Part shown: positions 1 through 6,775 of the stretch, piece by piece | How positions within the stretch are numbered: the first letter of the stretch is position 1 | Layout: each line of letters begins with the position of its first letter | From: Candidatus Blautia intestinigallinarum | Lineage (GTDB): Bacteria; Bacillota; Clostridia; Lachnospirales; Lachnospiraceae | Direction of reading: 5' to 3' | Assembly (NCBI GenBank): GCA_019112635.1 | Contig: DXIX01000016.1 | Location: 1 to 64,000 of the forward strand | DNA: 64,000 bases | Notes under the pieces: model-generated | Seen by the model: the letters and a program-made list of their open reading frames with translations, nothing else | The model's database searches: none | What the model was told of the DNA's origin: nothing | Translations under genes and position numbers: made by a program

Positions 1-45
1 GAACGCTCCTGCCCCATGGAACAATTATGATTGTATTCGGTTAAA

Positions 46-1056
46 TTAAAACTTTCCAGCCTTAGCAGCTTCCTCAATGGAAACGGCAACTGCAACGGTA
101 GCTCCTACCATCGGGTTGTTGCCCATACCGATCAGACCCATCATTTCTACGTGAGCCGGTACGGAAGAGGATCCTGCGAACTGAGCGTCAGAGTGCATAC
201 GTCCCATAGTGTCGGTCATACCGTAGGAAGCAGGACCAGCAGCCATGTTGTCTGGATGCAGAGTACGTCCGGTACCACCGCCGGATGCTACGGAGAAGTA
301 TTTCTTTCCAGCCTCTACACACTCTTTTTTGTAGGTTCCGGCAACTGGATGCTGGAATCTGGTCGGGTTGGTGGAGTTACCGGTGATGGATACGTCCACG
401 CCCTCTTTCCACATGATTGCAACACCCTCGCGTACATCGTTTGCGCCGTAGCAGTTAACTTTCGCACGAGGACCGTTGGAGTAAGCTTTGCGGAATACTT
501 CTTTCAACTCTCCGGTGTAGTAGTCATACTCAGTTTCAACATATGTAAATCCGTTGATACGTGCGATGATCTGAGCTGCGTCTTTTCCAAGACCGTTCAG
601 GATAACACGAAGAGGTTTTTTACGTACTTTGTTTGCTTTCTCTGCGATACCGATAGCACCTTCAGCAGCTGCGAAAGACTCATGTCCAGCCAGGAAGCAG
701 AAGCAGTCTGTCTCTTCTTCCAGCAGCATTTTGCCCAGGTTACCATGTCCAAGACCAACTTTTCTCTGATCTGCAACAGATCCCGGGATACAGAAAGCCT
801 GAAGACCTTCGCCGATTGCAGCGGCAGCGTCAGCAGCTCTTCTGCAGTCTTTTTTGATTGCGATGGCAGCACCTGTGATGTAAGCCCAGCATGCGTTCTC
901 AAAACAGATCGGCTGAATGCCTTTGATCTGGTTGTATACATCAAGACCAGCGTCTTTGGTGATTTTCTCGGCCTCTTCCAGGGAAGAGATTCCGTAGCTG
1001 TTTAATACAGAGTTGATTTTATCAATTCTTCTTTCATATGATTCAAATAAAGCCAT
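46..1056 (-). CDS. GGGtGRT-motif protein of unknown function
   Basis: A 336-residue protein recognised by the GGGTGRT motif at residues 259-265, which names a conserved uncharacterised family. The region after it (residues 266-318) is rich in Gly, His and Met and looks like the conserved core. Cysteines are frequent (C51, C56, C71, C89, C118, C120, C202, C246), which would suit metal or thiol chemistry, but no known Fe-S motif is present. No signal peptide or membrane segment is seen. The ATG is preceded by AGGAGG at good spacing. It lies 42 bases downstream of an IscU/NifU-like gene on the same strand, and from general knowledge the two families commonly occur side by side. A joint role in Fe-S or sulfur metabolism is inferred; the molecular function is unknown. 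Confidence 0.85.
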   Translation of the reverse strand: MALFESYERRIDKINSVLNSYGISSLEEAEKITKDAGLDVYNQIKGIQPICFENACWAYITGAAIAIKKDCRRAADAAAAIGEGLQAFCIPGSVADQRKVGLGHGNLGKMLLEEETDCFCFLAGHESFAAAEGAIGIAEKANKVRKKPLRVILNGLGKDAAQIIARINGFTYVETEYDYYTGELKEVFRKAYSNGPRAKVNCYGANDVREGVAIMWKEGVDVSITGNSTNPTRFQHPVAGTYKKECVEAGKKYFSVASGGGTGRTLHPDNMAAGPASYGMTDTMGRMHSDAQFAGSSSVPAHVEMMGLIGMGNNPMVGATVAVAVSIEEAAKAGKF

Positions 1057-1098
1057 TCTTATAATCCTCCTATTTTTCTTCGTGGCGAGACTGATTCA

Positions 1099-1791
1099 TC
1101 AAGCTTTTCTCGGGTCGATGATTTTAGCGGCATCCTCCACACGGCCATACTGTCCTTTTGATTTTTCCAGAGCAGTGTTGGCGTCATCTCCGTTTTTGAT
1201 GAAGTCCATCATTTTTCCGAAGTTCACATACTGATAACCGATAATGCAGCCTTCATCGTCCAGAGCGATACCGGTTACATAACCTTCCGCCATCTCAAGA
1301 TAACGAGGACCTTTCTTCAGAGTTCCATACATGGTACCTACCTGAGAACGCAGGCCTTTTCCGAGATCTTCCAGTCCGGCTCCGATGGGAAGTCCGTCCT
1401 CGGAGAATGCGCTCTGGCTTCTTCCGTATACGATCTGAAGGAACAGCTCTCTCATGGCAGTATTGATTGCATCGCATACCAGGTCAGTATTCAATGCTTC
1501 CAGCAGAGTTCTTCCAGGAAGGATTTCAGATGCCATTGCAGCAGAATGGGTCATACCTGAACATCCAAGGGTTTCCACCAGGGCTTCCTGGATGATTCCA
1601 TCTTTCACATTCAAGGTCAGCTTGCAGGCGCCCTGCTGAGGTGCGCACCAGCCTACTCCATGGGTCAGACCGGAAATATCTTTGATTTCTTTTGCTTTCA
1701 CCCATTTTGCTTCTTCCGGGATAGGAGCTGCACCGTGAGCAACGCCCTGTGTCACTGGGCACATCATTTCTACTTCATGTGAATAAATCAT
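1099..1791 (-). CDS. IscU/NifU-like iron-sulfur scaffold-related protein
   Basis: A 230-residue protein whose middle (about residues 45-100) resembles the NifU N-terminal/IscU fold. The block LGCSGMTHSAAMASE at 76-90 matches the FGCGAAIATSSMATE block of the true IscU encoded near 47.6 kb. C49, C56 and C77 are candidate cluster ligands, but the CGD motif and the HC pair of IscU are not preserved, and about 100 extra C-terminal residues are present. It is therefore a distinct relative, not the housekeeping scaffold. An AAAGGAG site precedes the ATG. It is the first gene of a two-gene operon with the GGGtGRT protein. A scaffold or carrier role is inferred from homology only. Confidence 0.75.
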   Translation of the reverse strand: MIYSHEVEMMCPVTQGVAHGAAPIPEEAKWVKAKEIKDISGLTHGVGWCAPQQGACKLTLNVKDGIIQEALVETLGCSGMTHSAAMASEILPGRTLLEALNTDLVCDAINTAMRELFLQIVYGRSQSAFSEDGLPIGAGLEDLGKGLRSQVGTMYGTLKKGPRYLEMAEGYVTGIALDDEGCIIGYQYVNFGKMMDFIKNGDDANTALEKSKGQYGRVEDAAKIIDPRKA

Positions 1792-1831
1792 TTTAAAACT
1801 CCTTTCAAGTGTAAATTGACTTTACCGTTTG

Positions 1832-1851
1832 AGTCTACGGTATTCTAGACT
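1832..1851. repeat. Inverted repeat upstream of the scaffold/GGGtGRT operon
   Basis: AGTCTA (1832-1837) and TAGACT (1846-1851) form a perfect 6-base inverted repeat with an 8-base spacer, 41 bases upstream of the minus-strand scaffold gene. On the minus strand a TAGAAT at the edge of the repeat could serve as a -10 box, though no good -35 is visible. The arrangement fits an operator overlapping a promoter. The rest of the 279-base gap before the FRG gene is AT-rich with no further gene. Confidence 0.35.
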
Positions 1852-2070
1852 TATTTTCTCATAAAGTCCGGGATTAGTCCAGATGAAAAAGCAAAGCTTA
1901 TGGCGAAAAACGTGTAAAATTTGTTGGCGAAAACTGGGATTTCTTTGTGCATCTTTATGATTCGACACCTGGGTACTGGGGGAAAGTAATCGGCTTTCTA
2001 TCTAGAAAAAGAGGATAAAATATGATAAAATTTCTGCCATAAGAACGGAAAGAAGGGAAGTGAATGAGCG

Positions 2071-3159
2071 GTGAGAAAGCAGGAATATGTGGCAGGAAGT
2101 CTTCTGGATTATATTCAGATTATCAAAGAACAGGGGCTAGATGATTATATTTCCAGAGGAGAGAATGATCAGTATCCACAGATTCAGGCGGCAGCTTTTC
2201 GGGAAAATGATCATTTGGATATTCAGTCCATGGTGGATGAATTCCAGTCTTACATAGGAAATTCGCTGACAGAGATGCAGCGTCAGCATTTTTTGGCATT
2301 TTCACAGCATTACGGACTGCCCACGAATCTTCTGGATTTTACCTATTCACCGCTGGTCTCTCTGTATTTTGCATGCAGTGGGAATGCCGAGAAGGATGGA
2401 TTTGTCTATTTTCTGGATAACAAAAGGAAAGTCGACATGACCGGGCACTTGGATTTGGTGAAGCCGGGACTTATGAACAGGCTGATCACAGCAGAGCTGG
2501 AGACGGATATTTTATATAGAGAAATTACGAATGTTCTTTGTCAGAAGGATCAATATGTGAGAGAATTTCTGAGAGGGATTGACCATATAGCTGGGAAACT
2601 TCCAGGAAATGAGCGGATTCACAGGGAAGTCGGCATTGCCCTTCAAAAGATCAAACGCCGCGGGAACTACGAGATGGATGACTTGGAACCCTTGATTCGA
2701 GTGCTGGATCGGCAGCGCCCCTTTCCGGGAGATCTGGAACCGGAAATTCGCATAAAAGATCTGGGATTTTTTGGTCATCTTTTCTGCAGAGTACTGAGTT
2801 ATGTATTTTTGATCCGTAATCCGCAGGTACAGATGGAGTTTCCATTTTATTTTACCTATGAACCGGCTAACATCGCGCGCAGAGTGTCCAATCAGTCTTC
2901 TATTTTAATTTATCAGCTCTATGGAATCTGTTCGGTCAAAAAGGCTATTTTACCGGATTTCAAAGTGAGAATTCAAAATAAAGAAGAAATTTTGAGAGAT
3001 TTGGATCATATGGGAATCAACGAAAAATTTATTTTTAACGATTATGATCATATTGCGTCTTATATTCGAAGAAAACATTTGAAGAAAGCAAAAGAGGCTG
3101 AGAAAACCCATCAGAATCTCCAAAAGATGGCAGACCGTCTCTCTAGAAAAGAAGAATGA
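2071..3159 (+). CDS. FRG-domain protein
   Basis: A 362-residue protein with an N-terminal FRG domain: the SRGEND block near residues 28-33 and the hallmark QHYGLPTNLLDF at 79-90, followed by SPLVSLYFA at 93-101. The C-terminal half (about 130-362) matches nothing I recognise and ends in a Lys/Glu-rich helix. No signal peptide or membrane segment. The start is GTG with AGAAGGGAAG about 10 bases upstream; an overlapping out-of-frame ATG at 2064 is short and ignored. It stands alone, facing away from the scaffold operon and closed by its own terminator. FRG proteins are a broad, poorly characterised family, some members occurring near phage-defence or mobile loci. The biochemical role here is unknown. 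Confidence 0.8.
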   Translation: MRKQEYVAGSLLDYIQIIKEQGLDDYISRGENDQYPQIQAAAFRENDHLDIQSMVDEFQSYIGNSLTEMQRQHFLAFSQHYGLPTNLLDFTYSPLVSLYFACSGNAEKDGFVYFLDNKRKVDMTGHLDLVKPGLMNRLITAELETDILYREITNVLCQKDQYVREFLRGIDHIAGKLPGNERIHREVGIALQKIKRRGNYEMDDLEPLIRVLDRQRPFPGDLEPEIRIKDLGFFGHLFCRVLSYVFLIRNPQVQMEFPFYFTYEPANIARRVSNQSSILIYQLYGICSVKKAILPDFKVRIQNKEEILRDLDHMGINEKFIFNDYDHIASYIRRKHLKKAKEAEKTHQNLQKMADRLSRKEE

Positions 3160-3172
3160 AGCTGATTACCGC

Positions 3173-3219
3173 AAGGGTGCCCCTTGAGTCATTTTGTGAC
3201 TCCGGGGACACCTTCTTTT
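3173..3219 (+). terminator. Rho-independent terminator after the FRG gene
   Basis: A long hairpin pairs AAGGGTG with CACCTT and CCCC..GAGTCA with TGACTC.GGGG around a short T-rich loop, followed by CTTTTG. It separates the FRG gene from the convergent coat operon. Read from the other strand it lacks a clear U tract. Confidence 0.75.
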
Positions 3220-3222
3220 GCT

Positions 3223-3852
3223 TTATCGGGAGTCCTGGCAGCTGGCTTTGCAGGGATTGTCAAAGCTAGGATTAAACGCATAGAAATTCTTTGCATCCAG
3301 CTGTTCCTGTACCGAGCGGAGAGCTTCGCCGAAGCGTTGGTAATGAACAATCTCTCTTGCACGAAGGAATTTGATGGGGTCTGCGATCTCCGGAATATCC
3401 CGGACTACCCGCAGAATATTGTCATAAGTGCTCCGGGCTTTCTGTTCAGCGGCTAAATCCTCATGGAGATCTGTGATAGGATCTCCCTTGGACTGGAATT
3501 CACAGGCATTAAAAGGAATTCCTCCGGCCGCCTGGGGCCAGATCCCCACGGCATGATCGATATAGTAACTTCCAAAACCAGATTTCTCAATCTCTTCCAT
3601 ACTCAGATTACGGGTGAGCTGATGTACAATGGTGGACACCATTTCCAGGTGAGCCAGCTCCTCGGTGCCTACATCTGTCAAGACGCCCATGGCAGTACGG
3701 TTGGGCATGGCAAAACGCTGAGACAGGTAACGCATGGAAGCGCCGATTTCACCGTCGGGGCCGCCATACTGGCTCATGATGTACTGAGCGATTTTAGCAT
3801 TGGGTGTCTTAATATGAATCGGATATTGGAGTCTTTTTTCATAATTCCACAT
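3223..3852 (-). CDS. cotJC: Spore coat protein CotJC, manganese catalase family
   Basis: A 209-residue member of the dimanganese catalase family. Candidate metal ligands are E35 (GEIGASMRYL), E65 and H68 (EELAHLEM), E136 (AAEQKAR) and H170 (EIVHYQRF), the ferritin-like four-helix pattern of manganese catalases. It lies downstream of cotJB and cotJA with almost no gap, reproducing the cotJABC coat operon of Bacillus and Clostridia. The product is expected in the spore coat, made in the mother cell; a peroxide-detoxifying role follows from the family. At about 210 residues it is shorter than free-standing Mn catalases, as usual for CotJC. Confidence 0.92.
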   Translation of the reverse strand: MWNYEKRLQYPIHIKTPNAKIAQYIMSQYGGPDGEIGASMRYLSQRFAMPNRTAMGVLTDVGTEELAHLEMVSTIVHQLTRNLSMEEIEKSGFGSYYIDHAVGIWPQAAGGIPFNACEFQSKGDPITDLHEDLAAEQKARSTYDNILRVVRDIPEIADPIKFLRAREIVHYQRFGEALRSVQEQLDAKNFYAFNPSFDNPCKASCQDSR

Positions 3853-4134
3853 TTAGCGGCATCCTCCTTTCATTTCCCAGGGAAATGGCTGCTGAATCCA
3901 TTCCCAGGAGCGGCTGCAGCTGTCATCTGCAGTGTCGATGGTCAACGGGCCGTACAGGCGGGCGTATTCAGACAGGGCTTCCTTGCGGATGGCCACATTC
4001 TGGCGGTAGAAATCCAGGGCTTCCTGACAGTCAGGGTGGGTGTCTAAAAATAGGAGGATGTCATCCACGGCAAAACTGACCTCATTGATTTTTTTCAGAA
4101 GCATTTCCCGCTGTTGATTTTGGTTTGGATTCAT
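3853..4134 (-). CDS. cotJB: Spore coat protein CotJB
   Basis: A 93-residue protein of the CotJB family (MLLKKINEVSFAVDDILLFL near the start, then a DTHPDCQEALDFY block). The frame is open further upstream, but the ATG at 4134 is chosen because GGAGGGG lies about 8 bases before it. It sits between cotJA and cotJC and abuts cotJC (its stop ends at 3853, cotJC starts at 3852). Expected to be assembled into the spore coat with CotJC; no enzymatic motif is seen. Confidence 0.88.
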   Translation of the reverse strand: MNPNQNQQREMLLKKINEVSFAVDDILLFLDTHPDCQEALDFYRQNVAIRKEALSEYARLYGPLTIDTADDSCSRSWEWIQQPFPWEMKGGCR

Positions 4135-4403
4135 CCGATTCCCCTCCTTCCGCAAAACGGTTTGCAAAGAGCCGGGAAGATGGTTCCCACACAGAGAGCA
4201 TAGCTAAGTTCATAGGGCTTTTCATATTTCTGGATAGGGACATAAGCCATAGCCACAGGCATATGATCCACATGGCTGTAGAGGGAAGCGGCGGACTTTG
4301 AATTGCATGGTTCTGCCGCGAAGCTGCGTCCGGATGGCTGCGGTGAACAGCAATTGGAGTAAGACTGTCTGCAGCCTGGTCGATTCATGGGATAACGTTC
4401 CAT
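4131..4403 (-). CDS. cotJA: Spore coat protein CotJA
   Basis: A 90-residue protein whose C-terminal half carries the CotJA signature (AYVPIQKYEKPYELSYAL followed by GTIFPALCKPF). The N-terminal 45 residues are Cys/Ser-rich and not conserved in the family as I know it. The ATG follows GAAAGG at good spacing. It overlaps the cotJB start by four bases, supporting translational coupling. First gene of cotJABC, with a possible sigma-E-type promoter just upstream. Confidence 0.85.
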   Translation of the reverse strand: MERYPMNRPGCRQSYSNCCSPQPSGRSFAAEPCNSKSAASLYSHVDHMPVAMAYVPIQKYEKPYELSYALCVGTIFPALCKPFCGRRGIG

Positions 4404-4436
4404 ATAAATCCTTTCTGAGAACTTTGATTTCTCTAT

Positions 4437-4467
4437 ATCCTATGTCAGGAGAGAAAAAATGTTATAC
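4437..4467 (-). promoter_or_regulatory. Possible sigma-E-type promoter of cotJABC
   Basis: On the minus strand GTATAA (4467-4462) and CATAGGAT (4444-4437) are 17 bases apart, resembling the mother-cell sigma-E pattern (CATA-type -10). The coat operon downstream makes this plausible, but two -10 positions are off consensus. Confidence 0.35.
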
Positions 4468-4477
4468 CGAAAAAGAA

Positions 4478-4506
4478 TTGACAAATTTCGGACGGCTGTG
4501 TATGAT
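4478..4506 (+). promoter_or_regulatory. Sigma-A promoter of the signal peptidase-like gene
   Basis: TTGACA (4478-4483), 17-base spacer, TATGAT (4501-4506). Transcription would start near 4513, just before the palindrome at 4522-4535. Confidence 0.75.
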
Positions 4507-4521
4507 TAATTTATCTCAAAA

Positions 4522-4535
4522 GATGTGATCACATC
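4522..4535. promoter_or_regulatory. 14-base perfect palindrome, possible operator
   Basis: GATGTGATCACATC reads identically on both strands and sits about 10 bases downstream of the predicted start of the signal peptidase-like transcript. A second small hairpin (AGATA/TATCT, 4536-4549) follows. The position suits a repressor roadblock or a leader structure; the core resembles a CRP-family half-site pair without a spacer, but no factor can be named. Confidence 0.4.
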
Positions 4536-4577
4536 AGATAAGTCTATCTTTTATTTTCCCAAAGGAGTCAATTGAAT

Positions 4578-5039
4578 ATGAAAATGTTAAGAAGGATTGC
4601 CTTTGTGATGGCGGCAATGATGTTTTTGTTGAATCTGCCATATTTGTGGGGGCTTCAGCCTTATGTGGTTCTCTCCAGTTCCATGAGTCCCCAGGTTCCT
4701 GCCGGCGCGGTGATTTATGTGGATGTGCGCAAGGACACGGAACAGGGAAAAGAGACCGTGTATGTGGCAGAAAACGGGGCGGACTCCATCACGAAATCTT
4801 CAGGACAGGTGCTTGGTGTGCTGAGATTTCAGATTCCCTATCTGGGGTATTTTATGAAAATTCTGGATTTTCCCTTTCTGTGTGTCATGATGGTTCTGAT
4901 TGGCCTGCACTTGTGGTCTTTACTGTTTTGTCAACAGTGCCGAGCGGAGAAAAAAGGCGATTCCGGGCGAAAAAAGAAATACGGTTTTAGAAAGGTTTTA
5001 CAATTTTGGGGTTTGCTTTTTCCAGAAAAGAAGTTATAA
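4578..5039 (+). CDS. SipW-type signal peptidase-like protein lacking the middle of the catalytic domain
   Basis: A 153-residue membrane protein. A hydrophobic N-terminal segment (about 8-22) leads into VLSSSMSP, the nucleophile motif of type I signal peptidases (Ser35), then PAGAVIYVD. Next should come the GDxITF and THRV segments with the catalytic partner residue; instead the chain passes through about 25 unrelated residues straight to VLGVLRFQIPYLGYF, the block that normally follows them. A second membrane span (about 98-116) and a basic tail complete it. The ATG at 4578 is preferred to a TTG at 4572 because AAAGGAG lies 10 bases before it. Processing activity is doubtful. It could be a decayed or repurposed signal peptidase; it lies between the coat operon and ftsW. 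Confidence 0.7.
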   Translation: MKMLRRIAFVMAAMMFLLNLPYLWGLQPYVVLSSSMSPQVPAGAVIYVDVRKDTEQGKETVYVAENGADSITKSSGQVLGVLRFQIPYLGYFMKILDFPFLCVMMVLIGLHLWSLLFCQQCRAEKKGDSGRKKKYGFRKVLQFWGLLFPEKKL

Positions 5040-5040
5040 T
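5013..5040 (+). promoter_or_regulatory. Candidate ftsW promoter
   Basis: TTGCTT (5013-5018), 16-base spacer, TATAAT (5035-5040), lying at the very end of the upstream gene. The -10 is perfect and the -35 matches at three of six positions. Confidence 0.5.
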
Positions 5041-5093
5041 TAACCGATAGGGTATTATTGACAAGCTATGAATAGATAGGAGTCGTCCATTTT

Positions 5094-6341
5094 ATGGGAA
5101 ATAGTAGAAAGAGGAGAAGGCAAAAGAGAAGAAGAGGCTTTCTGGTTCTGAACAAAGACGGATATTACGATTACAACCTTCTGGCTGTGGTTATTCTGCT
5201 CACCTGTTTTGGCCTGGTTATGCTTTACAGTACCAGTGCCTATACCGCGGAGGTCAGGATGGGAGATGACATGTTCTATTTCGGCAAGCAGGCGGCGATC
5301 AGTGCGGCTGGAATTGTGATGATGATTGTGATTTCGATGATTGATTATCATATATTGAAGAAATTCACGGCACTTTTGTATTTCGCAGCAGTAGTTCTGA
5401 TGATGCTGGTATTGTCGCCGCTGGGAGTGACGGTAAACGGCGCGAAGCGCTGGCTGAAGCTGGGAATACAGTTCCAGCCTTCCGAGATTGCTAAAATTGC
5501 GGCGATTGTCTGTATTTCTTATCTGATTGTACAGATGGGGAAGAATATCCGGAGCCTGAAGGCCACCATTGTCCTTCTGGGTATTGGCGGACTGCTGGGA
5601 GCGATTGCCTATCTGGCGACGGATAACTTAAGTACTGGAATTATCATCTGCGGAATCACTTGGATTCTGGTGGCTATGGCAAGCCCCTACACGAAATATT
5701 TCGTGATTATCACAGTGGTGATGTTTGTCTTCCTGGTGGTTATGGTTCAGGTGATGAAATTCAGCATTGACACAGCAGACAGTGCCAGTTTCCGTATCCG
5801 AAGGGTTCTGGTGTGGCTGCACCCGGAACAGTATTCGGAAGAAGGCGGATATCAGGTTATGCAGGCCTTGTATGCCATCGGATCTGGAGGATTTTTCGGA
5901 AAGGGTCTGGGCAACAGTGTCCAGAAGCTGGGATCGGTGCCGGAAGCGCAGAACGATATGATCTTTTCCATTGTGTGTGAGGAGCTGGGAATTTTCGGCG
6001 GAGCACTGGTACTGATTTTGTTTGCCTATCTTCTGTACCGCCTGGTTTTCATCAGCCAGAACGCGCCGGATCTGTTTGGTTCACTGTTGGTATCCGGGAT
6101 TATGATACATATCGCCCTGCAGGTGATTTTGAATATCTGTGTTGTGACCAACATTATCCCGACGACAGGTGTGACCCTGCCTTTTGTCAGTTATGGAGGC
6201 ACGTCGATTCTATTTCTTATGGCGGAGATGGGAATCGCTCTAGGGGTATCTCATCAGGTGAAAATACAGGAGGCCGTGGTCCGGGAAGAGAAGACGGAAA
6301 CAGCTCAGAGGAATTTGGGAAAAATCAGAAATATATCTTGA
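5094..6341 (+). CDS. ftsW: FtsW/RodA/SpoVE-family peptidoglycan glycosyltransferase
   Basis: A 415-residue SEDS-family membrane protein with a basic cytoplasmic N-terminus and about ten hydrophobic segments. Family blocks include NGAKRWLKLG and QPSEIAKIA (about 113-132), then AQNDMIFSIVCEELG and LPFVSYGGTSIL, the conserved C-terminal SEDS signature. SEDS proteins polymerise lipid II glycan strands with a class B penicillin-binding partner, which is not encoded nearby. FtsW is chosen over RodA from motif similarity; SpoVE, the sporulation paralogue, is a real alternative because several sporulation genes are close. TAGGAG lies 11 bases before the ATG. Confidence 0.88.
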   Translation: MGNSRKRRRQKRRRGFLVLNKDGYYDYNLLAVVILLTCFGLVMLYSTSAYTAEVRMGDDMFYFGKQAAISAAGIVMMIVISMIDYHILKKFTALLYFAAVVLMMLVLSPLGVTVNGAKRWLKLGIQFQPSEIAKIAAIVCISYLIVQMGKNIRSLKATIVLLGIGGLLGAIAYLATDNLSTGIIICGITWILVAMASPYTKYFVIITVVMFVFLVVMVQVMKFSIDTADSASFRIRRVLVWLHPEQYSEEGGYQVMQALYAIGSGGFFGKGLGNSVQKLGSVPEAQNDMIFSIVCEELGIFGGALVLILFAYLLYRLVFISQNAPDLFGSLLVSGIMIHIALQVILNICVVTNIIPTTGVTLPFVSYGGTSILFLMAEMGIALGVSHQVKIQEAVVREEKTETAQRNLGKIRNIS

Positions 6342-6366
6342 CAAATGAGAGCACAGAATATATACT
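6338..6366 (+). promoter_or_regulatory. Sigma-A promoter of acpP
   Basis: A near-ideal promoter: TTGACA (6338-6343), 17-base spacer, TATACT (6361-6366). It lies just behind the ftsW stop codon. The last base of the -10 is the first base of the FabT-like palindrome. Confidence 0.9.
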
Positions 6367-6378
6367 TTGAGCATCAAA
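6366..6378. promoter_or_regulatory. FabT-like operator at the acpP promoter
   Basis: TTTGA (6366-6370), GCA, TCAAA (6374-6378): a perfect TTTGA-N3-TCAAA palindrome overlapping the -10 end and start site. It matches the core of the operator bound by FabT, the MarR-family repressor of fatty acid synthesis in streptococci and relatives. Binding here would block promoter use. A near-perfect second copy lies at the fabD promoter. Confidence 0.6.
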
Positions 6379-6429
6379 ATAATTGCCAAGACGCATATTT
6401 TAATGGATGAAAAAAAGGAGATAAGAGAA

Positions 6430-6663
6430 ATGTTAGAGAAAATGAAAGAACTCATTGCTGACCAATTAAACTGTGATGCGGATTCTATCACACTGGAGAC
6501 AAACTTCAAAGATGATCTGGGAGCAGATTCTCTGGATTTGTTTGAGCTGGTTATGAGTCTGGAAGATGAGTACTCTGTAGAGATTCCGGCAGAGGAACTG
6601 ACAGATCTCACAACAGTTGGCGCAGTAATTGATTATTTGAAAAATAAAGGTGTGGAAGCATAA
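6430..6663 (+). CDS. acpP: Acyl carrier protein
   Basis: A 77-residue acidic protein with the phosphopantetheine site DLGADSLDLFEL; Ser34 carries the prosthetic group. The frame is open from 6367, but the ATG at 6430 is chosen because AAAAAAGGAG lies 9 bases before it and the length then matches the family. It carries growing acyl chains between the FabD/FabF/FabG/FabZ enzymes encoded downstream. It has its own promoter, operator and terminator and so is probably transcribed at a higher level than the rest of the cluster. Activation could come from the Sfp-type transferase at 18.9 kb or an AcpS elsewhere. Confidence 0.95.
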   Translation: MLEKMKELIADQLNCDADSITLETNFKDDLGADSLDLFELVMSLEDEYSVEIPAEELTDLTTVGAVIDYLKNKGVEA

Positions 6664-6680
6664 TCCACACCTTTCTCCTT
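6649..6680 (+). terminator. Terminator/attenuator after acpP
   Basis: GGTGTGGA (6649-6656) and TCCACACC (6664-6671) form a perfect 8-base stem with a 7-base loop containing the acpP stop codon, followed by TTTCTCCTT. It would limit read-through into fabD, which has its own promoter. Confidence 0.75.
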
Positions 6681-6706
6681 AAAAAGCCAAAAGGAATTTG
6701 TTTTTT

Positions 6707-6735
6707 TCGACATATATTTTGCATATCAAACTATT
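6707..6735 (+). promoter_or_regulatory. Candidate promoter of the fabD operon
   Basis: TCGACA (6707-6712), one base off TTGACA, then ACTATT (6730-6735) at 17-base spacing or CTATTT at 18. The -10 is weak, but the location between the acpP terminator and fabD and the overlapping FabT-like palindrome support it. Confidence 0.5.
6718..6730. promoter_or_regulatory. Second FabT-like operator, at the fabD promoter
   Basis: TTTGC (6718-6722), ATA, TCAAA (6726-6730): the acpP palindrome with one base changed, here in the promoter spacer. The two sites would let one repressor coordinate acpP and the fabD operon. Confidence 0.5.
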
Positions 6736-6775
6736 TTTCGTGTTTAAAAATATCAATAGCAGAAGGATAAGAAAT

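Noticed and set aside
31-1005. Long plus-strand open frame opposite the GGGtGRT gene
   Set aside because: It mirrors a motif-bearing minus-strand gene with a good ribosome site, has low-complexity Ser/Cys-rich translation and no start signal.
6698-6775. Longer N-terminus for FabD
   Set aside because: It would include the promoter and operator, has no ribosome site and no homology to FabD; the ATG at 6776 does.
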